A program made the position numbers and the translations under genes. From NCBI GenBank assembly GCA_023415575.1, contig JAEZKF010000020.1, positions 45,541-109,540 of the forward strand: a DNA stretch of 64,000 nucleotides. Reading direction: 5' to 3'. Every line of letters begins with the position of its first letter. Position 1 is the stretch's first letter. The stretch is from Bacillota bacterium (lineage in GTDB: Bacteria; Bacillota; Clostridia; Oscillospirales; Ruminococcaceae). The notes beneath the pieces were generated by a model. That model was not told the DNA's origin and ran no database searches. It saw only the letters and a program-made list of their open reading frames with translations. Below are positions 45,658-52,727 of the stretch, piece after piece.

Positions 45658-45695
45658 AACCGGGTAGTCTTTGTACTACCCGGTTCTTTTCTTTT
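45658..45695 (+). terminator. Rho-independent terminator after the aminotransferase gene
   Basis: Perfect 11-bp stem AACCGGGTAGT/ACTACCCGGTT with loop CTTTGT, then CTTTTCTTTT. Confidence 0.9.
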
Positions 45696-45741
45696 AAATC
45701 CCCAATATTTTAAAATTCGTTCCCACAACAGTCTGAATTAG

Positions 45742-45750
45742 TGGTATAAT
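45742..45750 (+). promoter_or_regulatory. Extended -10 promoter element for purB
   Basis: TGG-TATAAT; a weak TTCCCA lies 19 bp upstream. The 60-nt leader has a GTGGG/CCCAC hairpin (45769-45773, 45784-45788) just before the SD region. Confidence 0.45.
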
Positions 45751-45815
45751 GGTTTCGTGTCTGAATACGTGGGGGAAGGGTAGCCCACTGACGAATAACT
45801 CGGAGGTGTATTTGT

Positions 45816-47246
45816 TTGCACAACTCGTACGAAAGTCCATTTTGCACACGGTATGCAAGCGAAGAAATGCAGTATCTGTTTTCTGCGGACAAGAAGTTTA
45901 AGACCTGGCGCAGGCTGTGGATTGCGCTTGCCAAGGCCGAACAGAAACTAGGGCTCGGGATAACCGATGAACAGATAGCCGAGCTTGAGGCGAATGCCGA
46001 TAACATCAACTACGAGGAGGCAAACGCGCGCGAAAAACTGGTCCGCCACGATGTGATGGCCCATGTATATGCTTACGGCCTGCAGTGCCCGAAGGCAAAG
46101 GGCATTATCCACCTCGGCGCAACCTCCTGTTATGTAGGCGATAATACCGACATTATCATCATGCGCGAGGCCCTGCAGGTTGTTAGAAGAAAGATTATCA
46201 ATGTAATTGCCCTTTTGCACGACTTTTCTCTTAAATATAAGGACATGCCTGCTCTCGCATACACCCATCTGCAGCCGGCTCAGTTAACCACGGTGGGCAA
46301 ACGCGCTACACTTTGGATGAATGAGCTCTTATACGACCTAAATGAGGTAGATTACCGCATCTCAACCCTCAAGCTGTTAGGCTCAAAGGGAACTACCGGC
46401 ACACAGGCGAGCTTTGTGGAGTTGTTTGACGGCGACAGCGAGAAGATAAAAAAGCTCGAGCAGTTGATTGCCGCAGAGATGGGCTTTGAAAGCGTCGTGC
46501 CGGTTTCCGGCCAAACCTACTCCCGCAAGGTGGATGCACAGGTGCTTGCAACACTCAGTGGTATAGCCCAGTCGGCATCTAAATTCTCAAACGACCTGCG
46601 CATCCTTCAGAACTTTAAGGAGATGGAGGAGCCGTTTGAAAAGAATCAGATCGGTTCATCTGCTATGCCCTATAAGCGAAACCCCATGCGCAGCGAACGC
46701 ATAACAGCACTTGCCCGATATGTGATTACCAACAGCCTCAATCCTGCATTTACCGCAGCGACCCAGTGGTTTGAGCGCACGCTTGATGATTCCGCAAATA
46801 AGCGCATCAGCGTTGCAGAGGCCTTCTTAGGCGTGGATGCAATCCTGAACATCATGCTCAACGTGTGTGACGGGCTTGTGGTGTACCCGAAGGTAATCGC
46901 CCAGCGCGTGAACAACGAGCTTCCCTTTATGGCAACGGAAAACATCATGATGCAGGCAGTAAAAAAGGGAGGGGACAGGCAGGTTTTGCATGAGCGCCTT
47001 CGTGAACACTCTCTGGCAGCTGCCCGTGTGGTAAAGGAGGAAGGCGGGGCAAACGACCTTGTATCGCGTATTGCAAACGACGAGGCCTTCCGCCTTACCG
47101 AGGAAGAACTCAAAGGGCTGTTGCGTGCAGAAAATTTCACCGGCAGAGCACCCGAGCAGGTAGAGGAATTTTCAAGAGAATTCATTGTGCCGCTATTGCG
47201 TGCAAACCGTGAAATTATCGGAGAAAAAGTGGAACTGGGTGTATAG
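45816..47246 (+). CDS. purB: Adenylosuccinate lyase
   Basis: Fumarase/aspartase-superfamily enzyme, 476 residues, acting twice in purine synthesis (SAICAR to AICAR and adenylosuccinate to AMP). Superfamily motifs: HLGATSCYVGDNTD, THLQPAQLTTVGKR and the signature SSAMPYKRNPMRSER (flexible catalytic loop). The start is a TTG 7-8 bases after GGAGGTG; no ATG fits the conserved N-terminus SPFCTRYAS. Length and sequence fit the Gram-positive/eukaryotic-like longer form. No other pur genes adjoin. Confidence 0.94.
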   Translation: MHNSYESPFCTRYASEEMQYLFSADKKFKTWRRLWIALAKAEQKLGLGITDEQIAELEANADNINYEEANAREKLVRHDVMAHVYAYGLQCPKAKGIIHLGATSCYVGDNTDIIIMREALQVVRRKIINVIALLHDFSLKYKDMPALAYTHLQPAQLTTVGKRATLWMNELLYDLNEVDYRISTLKLLGSKGTTGTQASFVELFDGDSEKIKKLEQLIAAEMGFESVVPVSGQTYSRKVDAQVLATLSGIAQSASKFSNDLRILQNFKEMEEPFEKNQIGSSAMPYKRNPMRSERITALARYVITNSLNPAFTAATQWFERTLDDSANKRISVAEAFLGVDAILNIMLNVCDGLVVYPKVIAQRVNNELPFMATENIMMQAVKKGGDRQVLHERLREHSLAAARVVKEEGGANDLVSRIANDEAFRLTEEELKGLLRAENFTGRAPEQVEEFSREFIVPLLRANREIIGEKVELGV

Positions 47247-47251
47247 TTTTG

Positions 47252-47280
47252 TTGACTTTTCTCCTGCAAAACAATATAAT
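47252..47280 (+). promoter_or_regulatory. Very good sigma-A-type promoter downstream of purB
   Basis: TTGACT (47252-47257), 17-bp spacer, TATAAT (47275-47280); expected transcript start near 47287. It does not precede any gene directly and drives either a non-coding transcript or, before the IS insertion, the DUF503 gene. Confidence 0.7.
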
Positions 47281-47286
47281 AATCGT

Positions 47287-47520
47287 TGTGATTGCCAAAT
47301 TCCAAGTAGGTTAACCCCTATTGCTTGTATCTGTGCAAACACCCTGTGCGCAGGATAACGGCAAACAGCTTAAAGGCATACATATGCACTTGTGTTTTTA
47401 AGCTAAAAAGGAACGGCAAACTTTAAATAGTCCAATGGTGCTAAGTCAATAGGGAGAGCAAGGAAAAATTCAAGAAAAATCAGTAAAAAGCTACCATGCG
47501 CGATAAAAACGGCAGCACCA
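47287..47520 (+). ncRNA. Candidate structured non-coding RNA or long leader (unidentified)
   Basis: Non-coding stretch between purB and the IS110 element, behind a strong promoter. A long-range stem pairs CCCTATTGCTT (47316-47326) with AAG(T)CAATAGGG (47443-47454). Inside it, CACC/GGUG (47340-47343, 47437-47440), then AGCTTAAA/TTTAAGCT (47367-47374, 47397-47404), then GCATACATATGC (47376-47387) form a rod of stacked helices. The 10-mer AACGGCAAAC occurs at 47357-47366 and 47412-47421, one on each side of the inner stem. The rod with a large central internal loop recalls 6S RNA, but I cannot confirm this; it could also be the original DUF503 leader. No terminator is seen before the insertion point. 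Confidence 0.4.
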
Positions 47521-47579
47521 ATCTAAGCCCTGCCCGGAAAGCTTTCAAAAACAGGGCTGCAAATTTCGGCGAGATTAGC

Positions 47580-48797
47580 TCACCGAACGTTATACAGGCG
47601 GTTGTCCTTCAGCAGACGAAAGACCAACCTGACCAGTTTTCTGGCAGTGAAAGCGAGTGCGCGTTTGTGCTGGCCCTTTGTGACCTCGTGGTACTTGAGG
47701 CCGTAATAGCGCTGAAACTCGGAGTCGCATCCTCTCACAGAGTTCGCAGCTTCCAGCAGATAGTAGCGAAGGAAACGGTTGCCGGACTTGATCATGCGGG
47801 TGTGTTCAGCTTCAAAATTACCAGATTGGTGCTGTGTCCACACAAGACCGGCGTACTTGGCAACGGAGGCTTGAGACTGAAAACGGTTGATGTCGCCAAT
47901 CTCGGCGATGATGCCGGCAGAGTATACCTTGCCGATGCCGGGGATGGATGTAAGCGTATTCGGGATGATCTTAAACTGCTGTTCGATGGCTTTCTCCAAG
48001 GTCTTGATCTGCTTGCTCATGGAGCGCATGGTCGCAATGGCAACGGACATCGCCTGATTGACCGAATCGTTGACCGTCACCGGCAAGCGGTAGGAGTCTC
48101 TGGCGGCTCTCTGAATCTCCTTTGCCTTGGCTGCCGGGTCAGCAAAGTTGCGGCCGGTTTCATCCAGAAAGGCCGTCAGCTCATCCAAGTCGGCGAAAGC
48201 CAGCTCGTCCACAGTTTCAAACTTCTCCATTAAGGCAAGGACGGATGCGCTGGTGTTCTTAATATCTGGGCTTTGCGCCAAGCCGGAGCACTTGAGAAAC
48301 AGGAGATTTGCGAAGCGCTGTTTCTCTCTGGCGAGATTCTGTACGGCATAGAAACGGGCTCTGGTGAGGGTTTTCAAGGCTTCATAGCGGTAATCGTCCA
48401 TGTAGACCTCCGATGCAATTCTGCCGAATCTGAGATGGTCGGCGATGACGAAGGCATCCACCCAATCGTTCTTTGGCAGATCCGAATAGGCTTCCTTGAA
48501 CTTGCTGACCTGCTTTGGATTGAGCACATGGATCTTCCGCTGGTAGCGGCCAAGACGACCATCCTCCCGCAGGGAATGCACCAAATGATTCCCGTAAATA
48601 GAGGTGGACTCCATGCCGATAACCACATCGCTAAGCTCCAACGTATCCAGTGCCGACACAATTCTCTCTGAGAGCAGTTTAGCACCGCCGAGATTATTCT
48701 GCACGGAAAAGCTGCTGTGCTTGTCGCCATTTGGCTTCATAAGATAAGTAACATTGTTTTGGCTGCTCACATCAATGCCAACGTAAAGTGGGTTCAT
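47580..48797 (-). CDS. IS110-family transposase (DEDD recombinase)
   Basis: A 405-residue recombinase. The RuvC-like DEDD domain is N-terminal: YVGIDVSSQ (D9), GMESTSIYG (E63) and PKNDWVDAFVIAD (D111, D114). The C-terminal transposase-20 domain has TSIPGIGKVYSAGIIAEIGD (HhH-like) and the serine-containing region GLVWTQHQSGNF and KSGNRFLRYYL. A strong SD (GGGGAGGTGAT) precedes the ATG. The reading frame is uninterrupted and all catalytic residues are present, so the element may be active. In this family the enzyme acts with a structured bridge RNA that specifies target and donor. Confidence 0.93.
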   Translation of the reverse strand: MNPLYVGIDVSSQNNVTYLMKPNGDKHSSFSVQNNLGGAKLLSERIVSALDTLELSDVVIGMESTSIYGNHLVHSLREDGRLGRYQRKIHVLNPKQVSKFKEAYSDLPKNDWVDAFVIADHLRFGRIASEVYMDDYRYEALKTLTRARFYAVQNLAREKQRFANLLFLKCSGLAQSPDIKNTSASVLALMEKFETVDELAFADLDELTAFLDETGRNFADPAAKAKEIQRAARDSYRLPVTVNDSVNQAMSVAIATMRSMSKQIKTLEKAIEQQFKIIPNTLTSIPGIGKVYSAGIIAEIGDINRFQSQASVAKYAGLVWTQHQSGNFEAEHTRMIKSGNRFLRYYLLEAANSVRGCDSEFQRYYGLKYHEVTKGQHKRALAFTARKLVRLVFRLLKDNRLYNVR

Positions 48798-49085
48798 AAT
48801 ATCACCTCCCCGTGATGGATTTTCAGGCTGGCAGGCTTTGAGATACCCATGACGACCGGAGCATCAGCAACCTCGCTTATCAGAATCATTCCGGAGCAGA
48901 CCAATGCGATGTCCCTTACTGCGAAAAGGGCGGCCCGACACCCGGCAAACAGCCAATGAGTATGTAGCTAACTTCCGGCCCAGGGGAACGGACTTTTTCA
49001 GAAGCAGCCTTGCGGCTCAACTGGAGGACGAAGAACTTGCCCCTGCCGACCTAACAGCATTTTATCACGGGCATCTCAAAGCCTG
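48798..49085 (-). ncRNA. Candidate bridge RNA region of the IS110 element
   Basis: About 288 bp of non-coding DNA upstream of the transposase. By family knowledge this is where the bridge RNA of IS110-group elements is encoded, on the transposase strand. The region is bounded by a perfect 13-bp inverted repeat, CAGGCTTTGAGAT (48832-48844 on the plus strand) and ATCTCAAAGCCTG (49073-49085), which would close the RNA into one structure. The loops and guides were not resolved by eye. Between 49086 and the DUF503 start is host sequence. Confidence 0.5.
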
Positions 49086-49138
49086 TCGATACCTGAAATT
49101 GTTTATTCAAAAATTAGTATACGAGGGAGGATTAAAGG

Positions 49139-49420
49139 ATGCAGGTGCTTCTGCTAACCGTTCGGATATACGCACCATGGGTGCAGTCGCTAAAAGAAAA
49201 GCGTATGGAGGTCAAAAGCCTAGTTGCGCGGCTCAAAAGCAAATTTAACGTCTCGGTGTGCGAGGCGGATGCGCAGGATGTTCACAAGACCATCGTGATT
49301 GCGGTGGCGGCTGTGTGCGCCGATACTGCAAAGGCAGACAGTGTTGCCGACCATGTCTTAGAGTACATCGCATCCAACACCGAAGGGGAGATTATAGAGG
49401 TAAGCCGCGAGTTAAGATAA
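49139..49420 (+). CDS. DUF503 family protein
   Basis: A 93-residue DUF503 protein (YlxP family), a small ferredoxin-like fold protein often encoded in the nusA-infB-rbfA operon of Firmicutes; here it stands alone. The N-terminus VLLLTVRIYAPWVQSLKEKR and the later KFNVSVCEADAQDVHKTIVIA are typical. Function is not established; an RNA- or ribosome-associated role has been suggested. GAGGGAGG precedes the ATG. The IS110 element lies 53 bp upstream and probably separated it from its promoter. A strong terminator follows. Confidence 0.88.
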   Translation: MQVLLLTVRIYAPWVQSLKEKRMEVKSLVARLKSKFNVSVCEADAQDVHKTIVIAVAAVCADTAKADSVADHVLEYIASNTEGEIIEVSRELR

Positions 49421-49464
49421 AAAATGCGAAGGGCCGTGAGGGGATTCACGGTCCTTCGCATTTT
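49421..49464 (+). terminator. Rho-independent terminator after DUF503 (bidirectional)
   Basis: AAAATGCGAAGGGCCGTGA pairs with TCACGGTCCTTCGCATTTT (19 bp, one G-T) around GGGGAT. T4 follows on the plus strand; on the minus strand the tail is T-rich (TTTTTTATC). Confidence 0.85.
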
Positions 49465-49582
49465 AAGGAATGTATATGAGGAGGAGAGTAATTCGCAGTA
49501 CTGGGGGTCCAGTACACTTAGAGTATAGCCCGTTTTCGCGAAAATGGTGTGAAATAGCTGTTAACAAATGTTGAATTTGCAT

Positions 49583-49616
49583 AAAACAAAAGGCCCATTG
49601 ACTTTTGTCAATGGGC
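49583..49616 (-). terminator. Rho-independent terminator after alr
   Basis: On the minus strand, GCCCATTGAC pairs with GTCAATGGGC around AAAA, followed by CTTTTGTTTTA, just past the alr stop codon. Confidence 0.85.
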
Positions 49617-49623
49617 TTATGAC

Positions 49624-50853
49624 CTACTTTGAGCGAATGTAGTCAGCCACTGCGACCTCTTCTCCGTTATCGATGTAGACGTGCGCCACACGGCGGGAGA
49701 TAAGGCACACAAGCTCGTAGCCGATGGAATCCTGCGTAAGCTTTGCAAGGTCGTCGGCCGTGACACCTTTGGAACCGAACACCGTGACGACATCGCCGGG
49801 TTTTACATCGGGGATGTCGGTGACATCCAGCATGAGCTGGTCCATGCAGACCCGCCCGACCACCGGAGCAAGGTGACCGTTTACCACCATCCTTGCGCGG
49901 TTAGAGAAACTGCGCAAATAGCCGTCGGCATAGCCGATGCAAACAGATGCGATGGTGCGGTCTGAATCCGCCCGGTAGATGCGGCCGTAGCTCACATCCT
50001 GTCCGGCGGAAATGGTTTTGACCTGCGTAACAACGGTTTTTAGGTCAAGGATGGGGGTAAATCCGCCGACACCCTCGAGCGAAGGGCTGGGGGCAAGGCC
50101 GTACATGATAATGCCCGCTCGCACCATATCAAAGTGGGCCTCAGGGTAGTTTAAGAGGCCGCCGCTGTTGCAGGCGTGCTTCCATCTGAAAGTGATGCCG
50201 CGGCTTGCAAGGTCATCACATATAGAGTTAAAACGTTTTATCTGCATACGGGTGTAGGCTACCGACTCGGGGTCGGGGTCGTCTGCGCAGGAAAAATGGG
50301 TAAAGATGCCCGTTGCATGCAGTCCGGGTAATACGGCAGCCGCAGCAACCTCATCGGTGGCATGCAGGCTATCATCCAAGCACACAAAGCCGATGCGGGC
50401 CATGCCGGTATCCACCTTGATATGTACATCAACAGTCACACCAAGGCGGGTTGCCTCCTGCGAGAGCTTCTTTGCATAGTCGGGGCTGTAAACGGTCTGG
50501 GTGATGCCCCAATCGGCAAGGTCGGCGGCATAGCAGACGGGAGTATCGCCGAAGATGAGGATGTTCGTCTCGCGGCCGATACCCCTGCGGCGCAGAACCA
50601 TCGCCTCATCGATGTTGGACACCCCAAGCCAAGATACGCCGTTTTGCACAAGGCGCCTTGCAATCATGATGTCGCCGTGGCCGTAGGCATCCGCCTTAAC
50701 AACGCCTAAGATGGCGCAGGTTTTGGGGATATAGGATTTGATGATGTCTATGTTGTGATCCAGTGCATTCAGGTTGACCTCGGCCCAGGAACGGCGCAGA
50801 TAGCCGTTTGTGTCGTGCAAGCCGTTTGCAGCGGTATCGCAGATGTTTAGCAT
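49624..50853 (-). CDS. alr: Alanine racemase
   Basis: PLP-dependent racemase making D-alanine for peptidoglycan, 409 residues. The PLP lysine is in GVVKADAYGHGDI, the second catalytic residue, a tyrosine, in the C-terminal domain near SYGRIYR, and the beta-domain includes VGRVCMDQLMLDVTD. A ~15-residue N-terminal extension precedes the usual RRSWAEVNLNALDHN start. AGGAGG lies 11 bp before the ATG. It is on the minus strand as the last gene of a five-gene minus-strand block. Confidence 0.95.
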   Translation of the reverse strand: MLNICDTAANGLHDTNGYLRRSWAEVNLNALDHNIDIIKSYIPKTCAILGVVKADAYGHGDIMIARRLVQNGVSWLGVSNIDEAMVLRRRGIGRETNILIFGDTPVCYAADLADWGITQTVYSPDYAKKLSQEATRLGVTVDVHIKVDTGMARIGFVCLDDSLHATDEVAAAAVLPGLHATGIFTHFSCADDPDPESVAYTRMQIKRFNSICDDLASRGITFRWKHACNSGGLLNYPEAHFDMVRAGIIMYGLAPSPSLEGVGGFTPILDLKTVVTQVKTISAGQDVSYGRIYRADSDRTIASVCIGYADGYLRSFSNRARMVVNGHLAPVVGRVCMDQLMLDVTDIPDVKPGDVVTVFGSKGVTADDLAKLTQDSIGYELVCLISRRVAHVYIDNGEEVAVADYIRSK

Positions 50854-50895
50854 AGAAGATACAGCCTCCTAGAAAAGTCCGTTCGAAGGGATCGA

Positions 50896-51096
50896 TTAGT
50901 CATTCCTGTGAAAGAACAAGAGATAGGCGCCTGCGGCGTTGACAAGCACCGAAAAAAGCAGGGTGTAAATCGAAACAGTCGGGCTTGCAAACACAAGCAA
51001 AATAAGCCCGAGCAGCATGACAGAGCAGCCTATAATGAGCAGAATCTTACCTGCGCGCTTGTATGGGGCGGGATTGCCGTTGTCCTTATGACTCAT
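50896..51096 (-). CDS. Small two-helix membrane protein of unknown function
   Basis: A 66-residue protein with a short polar, basic N-terminus and two predicted membrane helices (about residues 17-38 and 43-62) separated by a tight turn, ending in HRND. No recognised family. AAAGGCGG is upstream of the ATG. It is 42 bp before alr and may be cotranscribed with it from a candidate promoter at 51247-51274. Confidence 0.6.
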   Translation of the reverse strand: MSHKDNGNPAPYKRAGKILLIIGCSVMLLGLILLVFASPTVSIYTLLFSVLVNAAGAYLLFFHRND

Positions 51097-51246
51097 GCCT
51101 TGTACCGCCTTTCTATGTTATGCAGATGGTCTTTCCATTACGCCGTATGAAGACACATCCTTATATTATAGGATTCGAGCATGCGGCTCATGCGCCGCAG
51201 GGAATACCTGAAAGAAGCTTCTATATCAAAAACAGAGCACTTCTTT

Positions 51247-51274
51247 ATTATAGCACTCCTCACTGATGGTGCAA
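51247..51274 (-). promoter_or_regulatory. Candidate minus-strand promoter for the small membrane protein and alr
   Basis: On the minus strand, TTGCAC (51274-51269), 16 bp, TATAAT (51252-51247). Farther upstream a CACAAAG/CTTTGTG hairpin (51302-51318) could end the preceding AAA ATPase transcript, but its T-run is 7 nt away. Confidence 0.4.
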
Positions 51275-51356
51275 GAGACAAAAAACTGACTGAAGGCTTT
51301 TCACAAAGCGGCTTTGTGCCACAATGCCTTAATATGATACGGATAAGAAAGTCGCT

Positions 51357-52109
51357 TTAGTCCTCTTCCTGAAGCAGTAGCGAAAGAATACGGTCAGGGC
51401 AGTCTAAAAACTGCTTGGTCAGGGTGTAGTGACCGGTCTGCTTGTAGGGGGTCAGGGTAAGTCCGTGCTCGGTGAGCTCATAGATGGCGGCATCCGGGCA
51501 GGCAAGCAGGATGGGGGAGTGGGTGGCGATAATAAGCTGGGAGGTTTTTGAGAGGTTATAGATATGGGCAAGCAAGGCAAGCTGGCTTTGGGGAGATAAG
51601 GCGGCCTCCGGCTCATCTAAAAGGTACAGCCCGCCTCCTCCGAAGCGGTTTATGACAAGAGACAAAAAGCTCTCGCCGTGGGACTGGTCGTGCAGGGACC
51701 TGCCGCCGTAGCTATCGAGCAGGGGAAGGATGTCGTTTAGGCGGTCAATCTCGCTTGCGAGGTTATAAAAGCTCTCCGCCCTCAGAAAAAACCCGTCCTT
51801 GGGAAGGACGTGGCCGCGGGTGACGGACAATGCCCGATAAAGGGGAGAATGGGTGTCGTTTGATGAAAAGCTGAAATTGCGGGTGCCGCCCTCGGGGTTA
51901 AAGCCGCAGGCGACGGCAATTGCCTCAAGCAGGGTGCTTTTGCCCGTGCCGTTCTCCCCGACAAGGAAGGTGACGGGCTTTAAAAAGGCAAGCCCGCCGT
52001 TTTCGCGCAAGTATCGGACTACGGGAAGCTTGGATACATAGCTATCTTCTAGGTTGCTGTCCGGCTCCTTGATGCGAATAGAGCGGACAAACAGGTCAAA
52101 GCCGGACAT
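51357..52109 (-). CDS. Stand-alone AAA/ABC-type ATPase (COG3910-like)
   Basis: A 250-residue P-loop ATPase resembling ABC/SMC-type heads. Walker A is VGENGTGKSTLLEAIA (about residues 42-57), a signature-like SHGESFLSLV, Walker B YLLDEPEAALSPQSQLALL, and an H-loop IATHSPILLA. The family is often a defence or DNA-maintenance component or an orphan; no toxin or nuclease partner is adjacent here. The start used (52109) has GGAGG five bases upstream on the minus strand; the frame is open to 52190, without an SD for the longer start. Confidence 0.8.
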   Translation of the reverse strand: MSGFDLFVRSIRIKEPDSNLEDSYVSKLPVVRYLRENGGLAFLKPVTFLVGENGTGKSTLLEAIAVACGFNPEGGTRNFSFSSNDTHSPLYRALSVTRGHVLPKDGFFLRAESFYNLASEIDRLNDILPLLDSYGGRSLHDQSHGESFLSLVINRFGGGGLYLLDEPEAALSPQSQLALLAHIYNLSKTSQLIIATHSPILLACPDAAIYELTEHGLTLTPYKQTGHYTLTKQFLDCPDRILSLLLQEED

Positions 52110-52213
52110 AGAAACCTCCATCAAACGGGGTAACCCCAAAAATATACATCTATTATACGCTTTGCGTGAGAAAAAACCAATAGACACCACAAACCGTGTT
52201 TTCCGGGGAAATG

Positions 52214-52242
52214 AAAAAACACCCGACTATGATGTCGGGTGT
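52214..52242 (-). terminator. Rho-independent terminator after the zinc-ribbon gene
   Basis: Minus strand: ACACCCGAC pairs with GTCGGGTGT around ATCATA, followed by TTTTTT. Confidence 0.85.
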
Positions 52243-52264
52243 GATGTGTGAAGTGTTTCGCGCA

Positions 52265-52648
52265 TTAAGCGAAGGTTTGTAAAACGGTGTATGCAAAAAG
52301 AATCAAAATCCAAAGCACCAAGCAAACCGCCGAAAAAACGGTAAGGCGTTTATCGGCCTTCATGTTGACCGAGAAGATGCCGGTTGCAATCATAAGACCG
52401 ACAATCGGGGCAATGATTGCGATTATGTACTTCCACAGGGAGAGTTTATGTACGGCGCGGCGGGGGTGGGATACTGCGCACAGATAGACGCCGCACTCAT
52501 CGCACTTTTCCATGTGCAGGTCATATTCCTTTTTACAGATGGGGCAGACCATGTGGTCACACGGTTCCTGCGGTAGGATACCGCCGCACCGATGGCAGGT
52601 GTTCTGCAAGTCGTCATTGCGCTGATAGCATACGGGACAAAGCTTCAT
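52265..52648 (-). CDS. Zinc-ribbon membrane protein of unknown function
   Basis: A 127-residue protein with four CxxC pairs in the first 60 residues (CPVCYQRND, CHRCGG, CPICKKEYD, CDECGVYLC), i.e. two zinc ribbons, followed by a basic linker and two membrane helices (about 73-93 and 101-123). Such proteins are common in clostridia; no specific function is known. AGGAGG is upstream of the ATG. It lies between ychF and the AAA ATPase, all on the minus strand, and ends at a good terminator. Confidence 0.72.
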   Translation of the reverse strand: MKLCPVCYQRNDDLQNTCHRCGGILPQEPCDHMVCPICKKEYDLHMEKCDECGVYLCAVSHPRRAVHKLSLWKYIIAIIAPIVGLMIATGIFSVNMKADKRLTVFSAVCLVLWILILFAYTVLQTFA

Positions 52649-52727
52649 TGCAGTTTCCTCCTATGGTTTGGATAAGAAGATTCGCAAACAAGGCCAAATC
52701 TCGTTACTTTATTGGAATGTGAAATAA

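Larger units (their letters stand above)
47521..49085 (-). mobile_element. IS110-family insertion sequence (boundaries approximate)
   Basis: About 1.56 kb element containing one intact transposase on the minus strand. The proposed edges are set by related sequences in direct orientation: ATCTAAGCCCTG (47521-47532) and ATCTCAAAGCCTG (49073-49085). The side downstream of the transposase is short (about 55 bp, with an AGCCCTG/CAGGGCT hairpin), the upstream side long (about 290 bp), the layout of IS110-group elements whose upstream noncoding end encodes the bridge RNA. No terminal inverted repeats or clear target duplication are seen, as expected. It sits between a strong promoter and the DUF503 gene. 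Confidence 0.7.

Noticed and set aside
47496..48233. A 245-codon open frame on the plus strand opposite the transposase
   Set aside because: It is wholly antisense to the well-supported IS110 transposase for most of its length, has no SD and no recognisable family.
49470..49574. 34-residue open frame after the DUF503 terminator
   Set aside because: No properly spaced SD, no recognisable family and it overlaps palindromic sequence.
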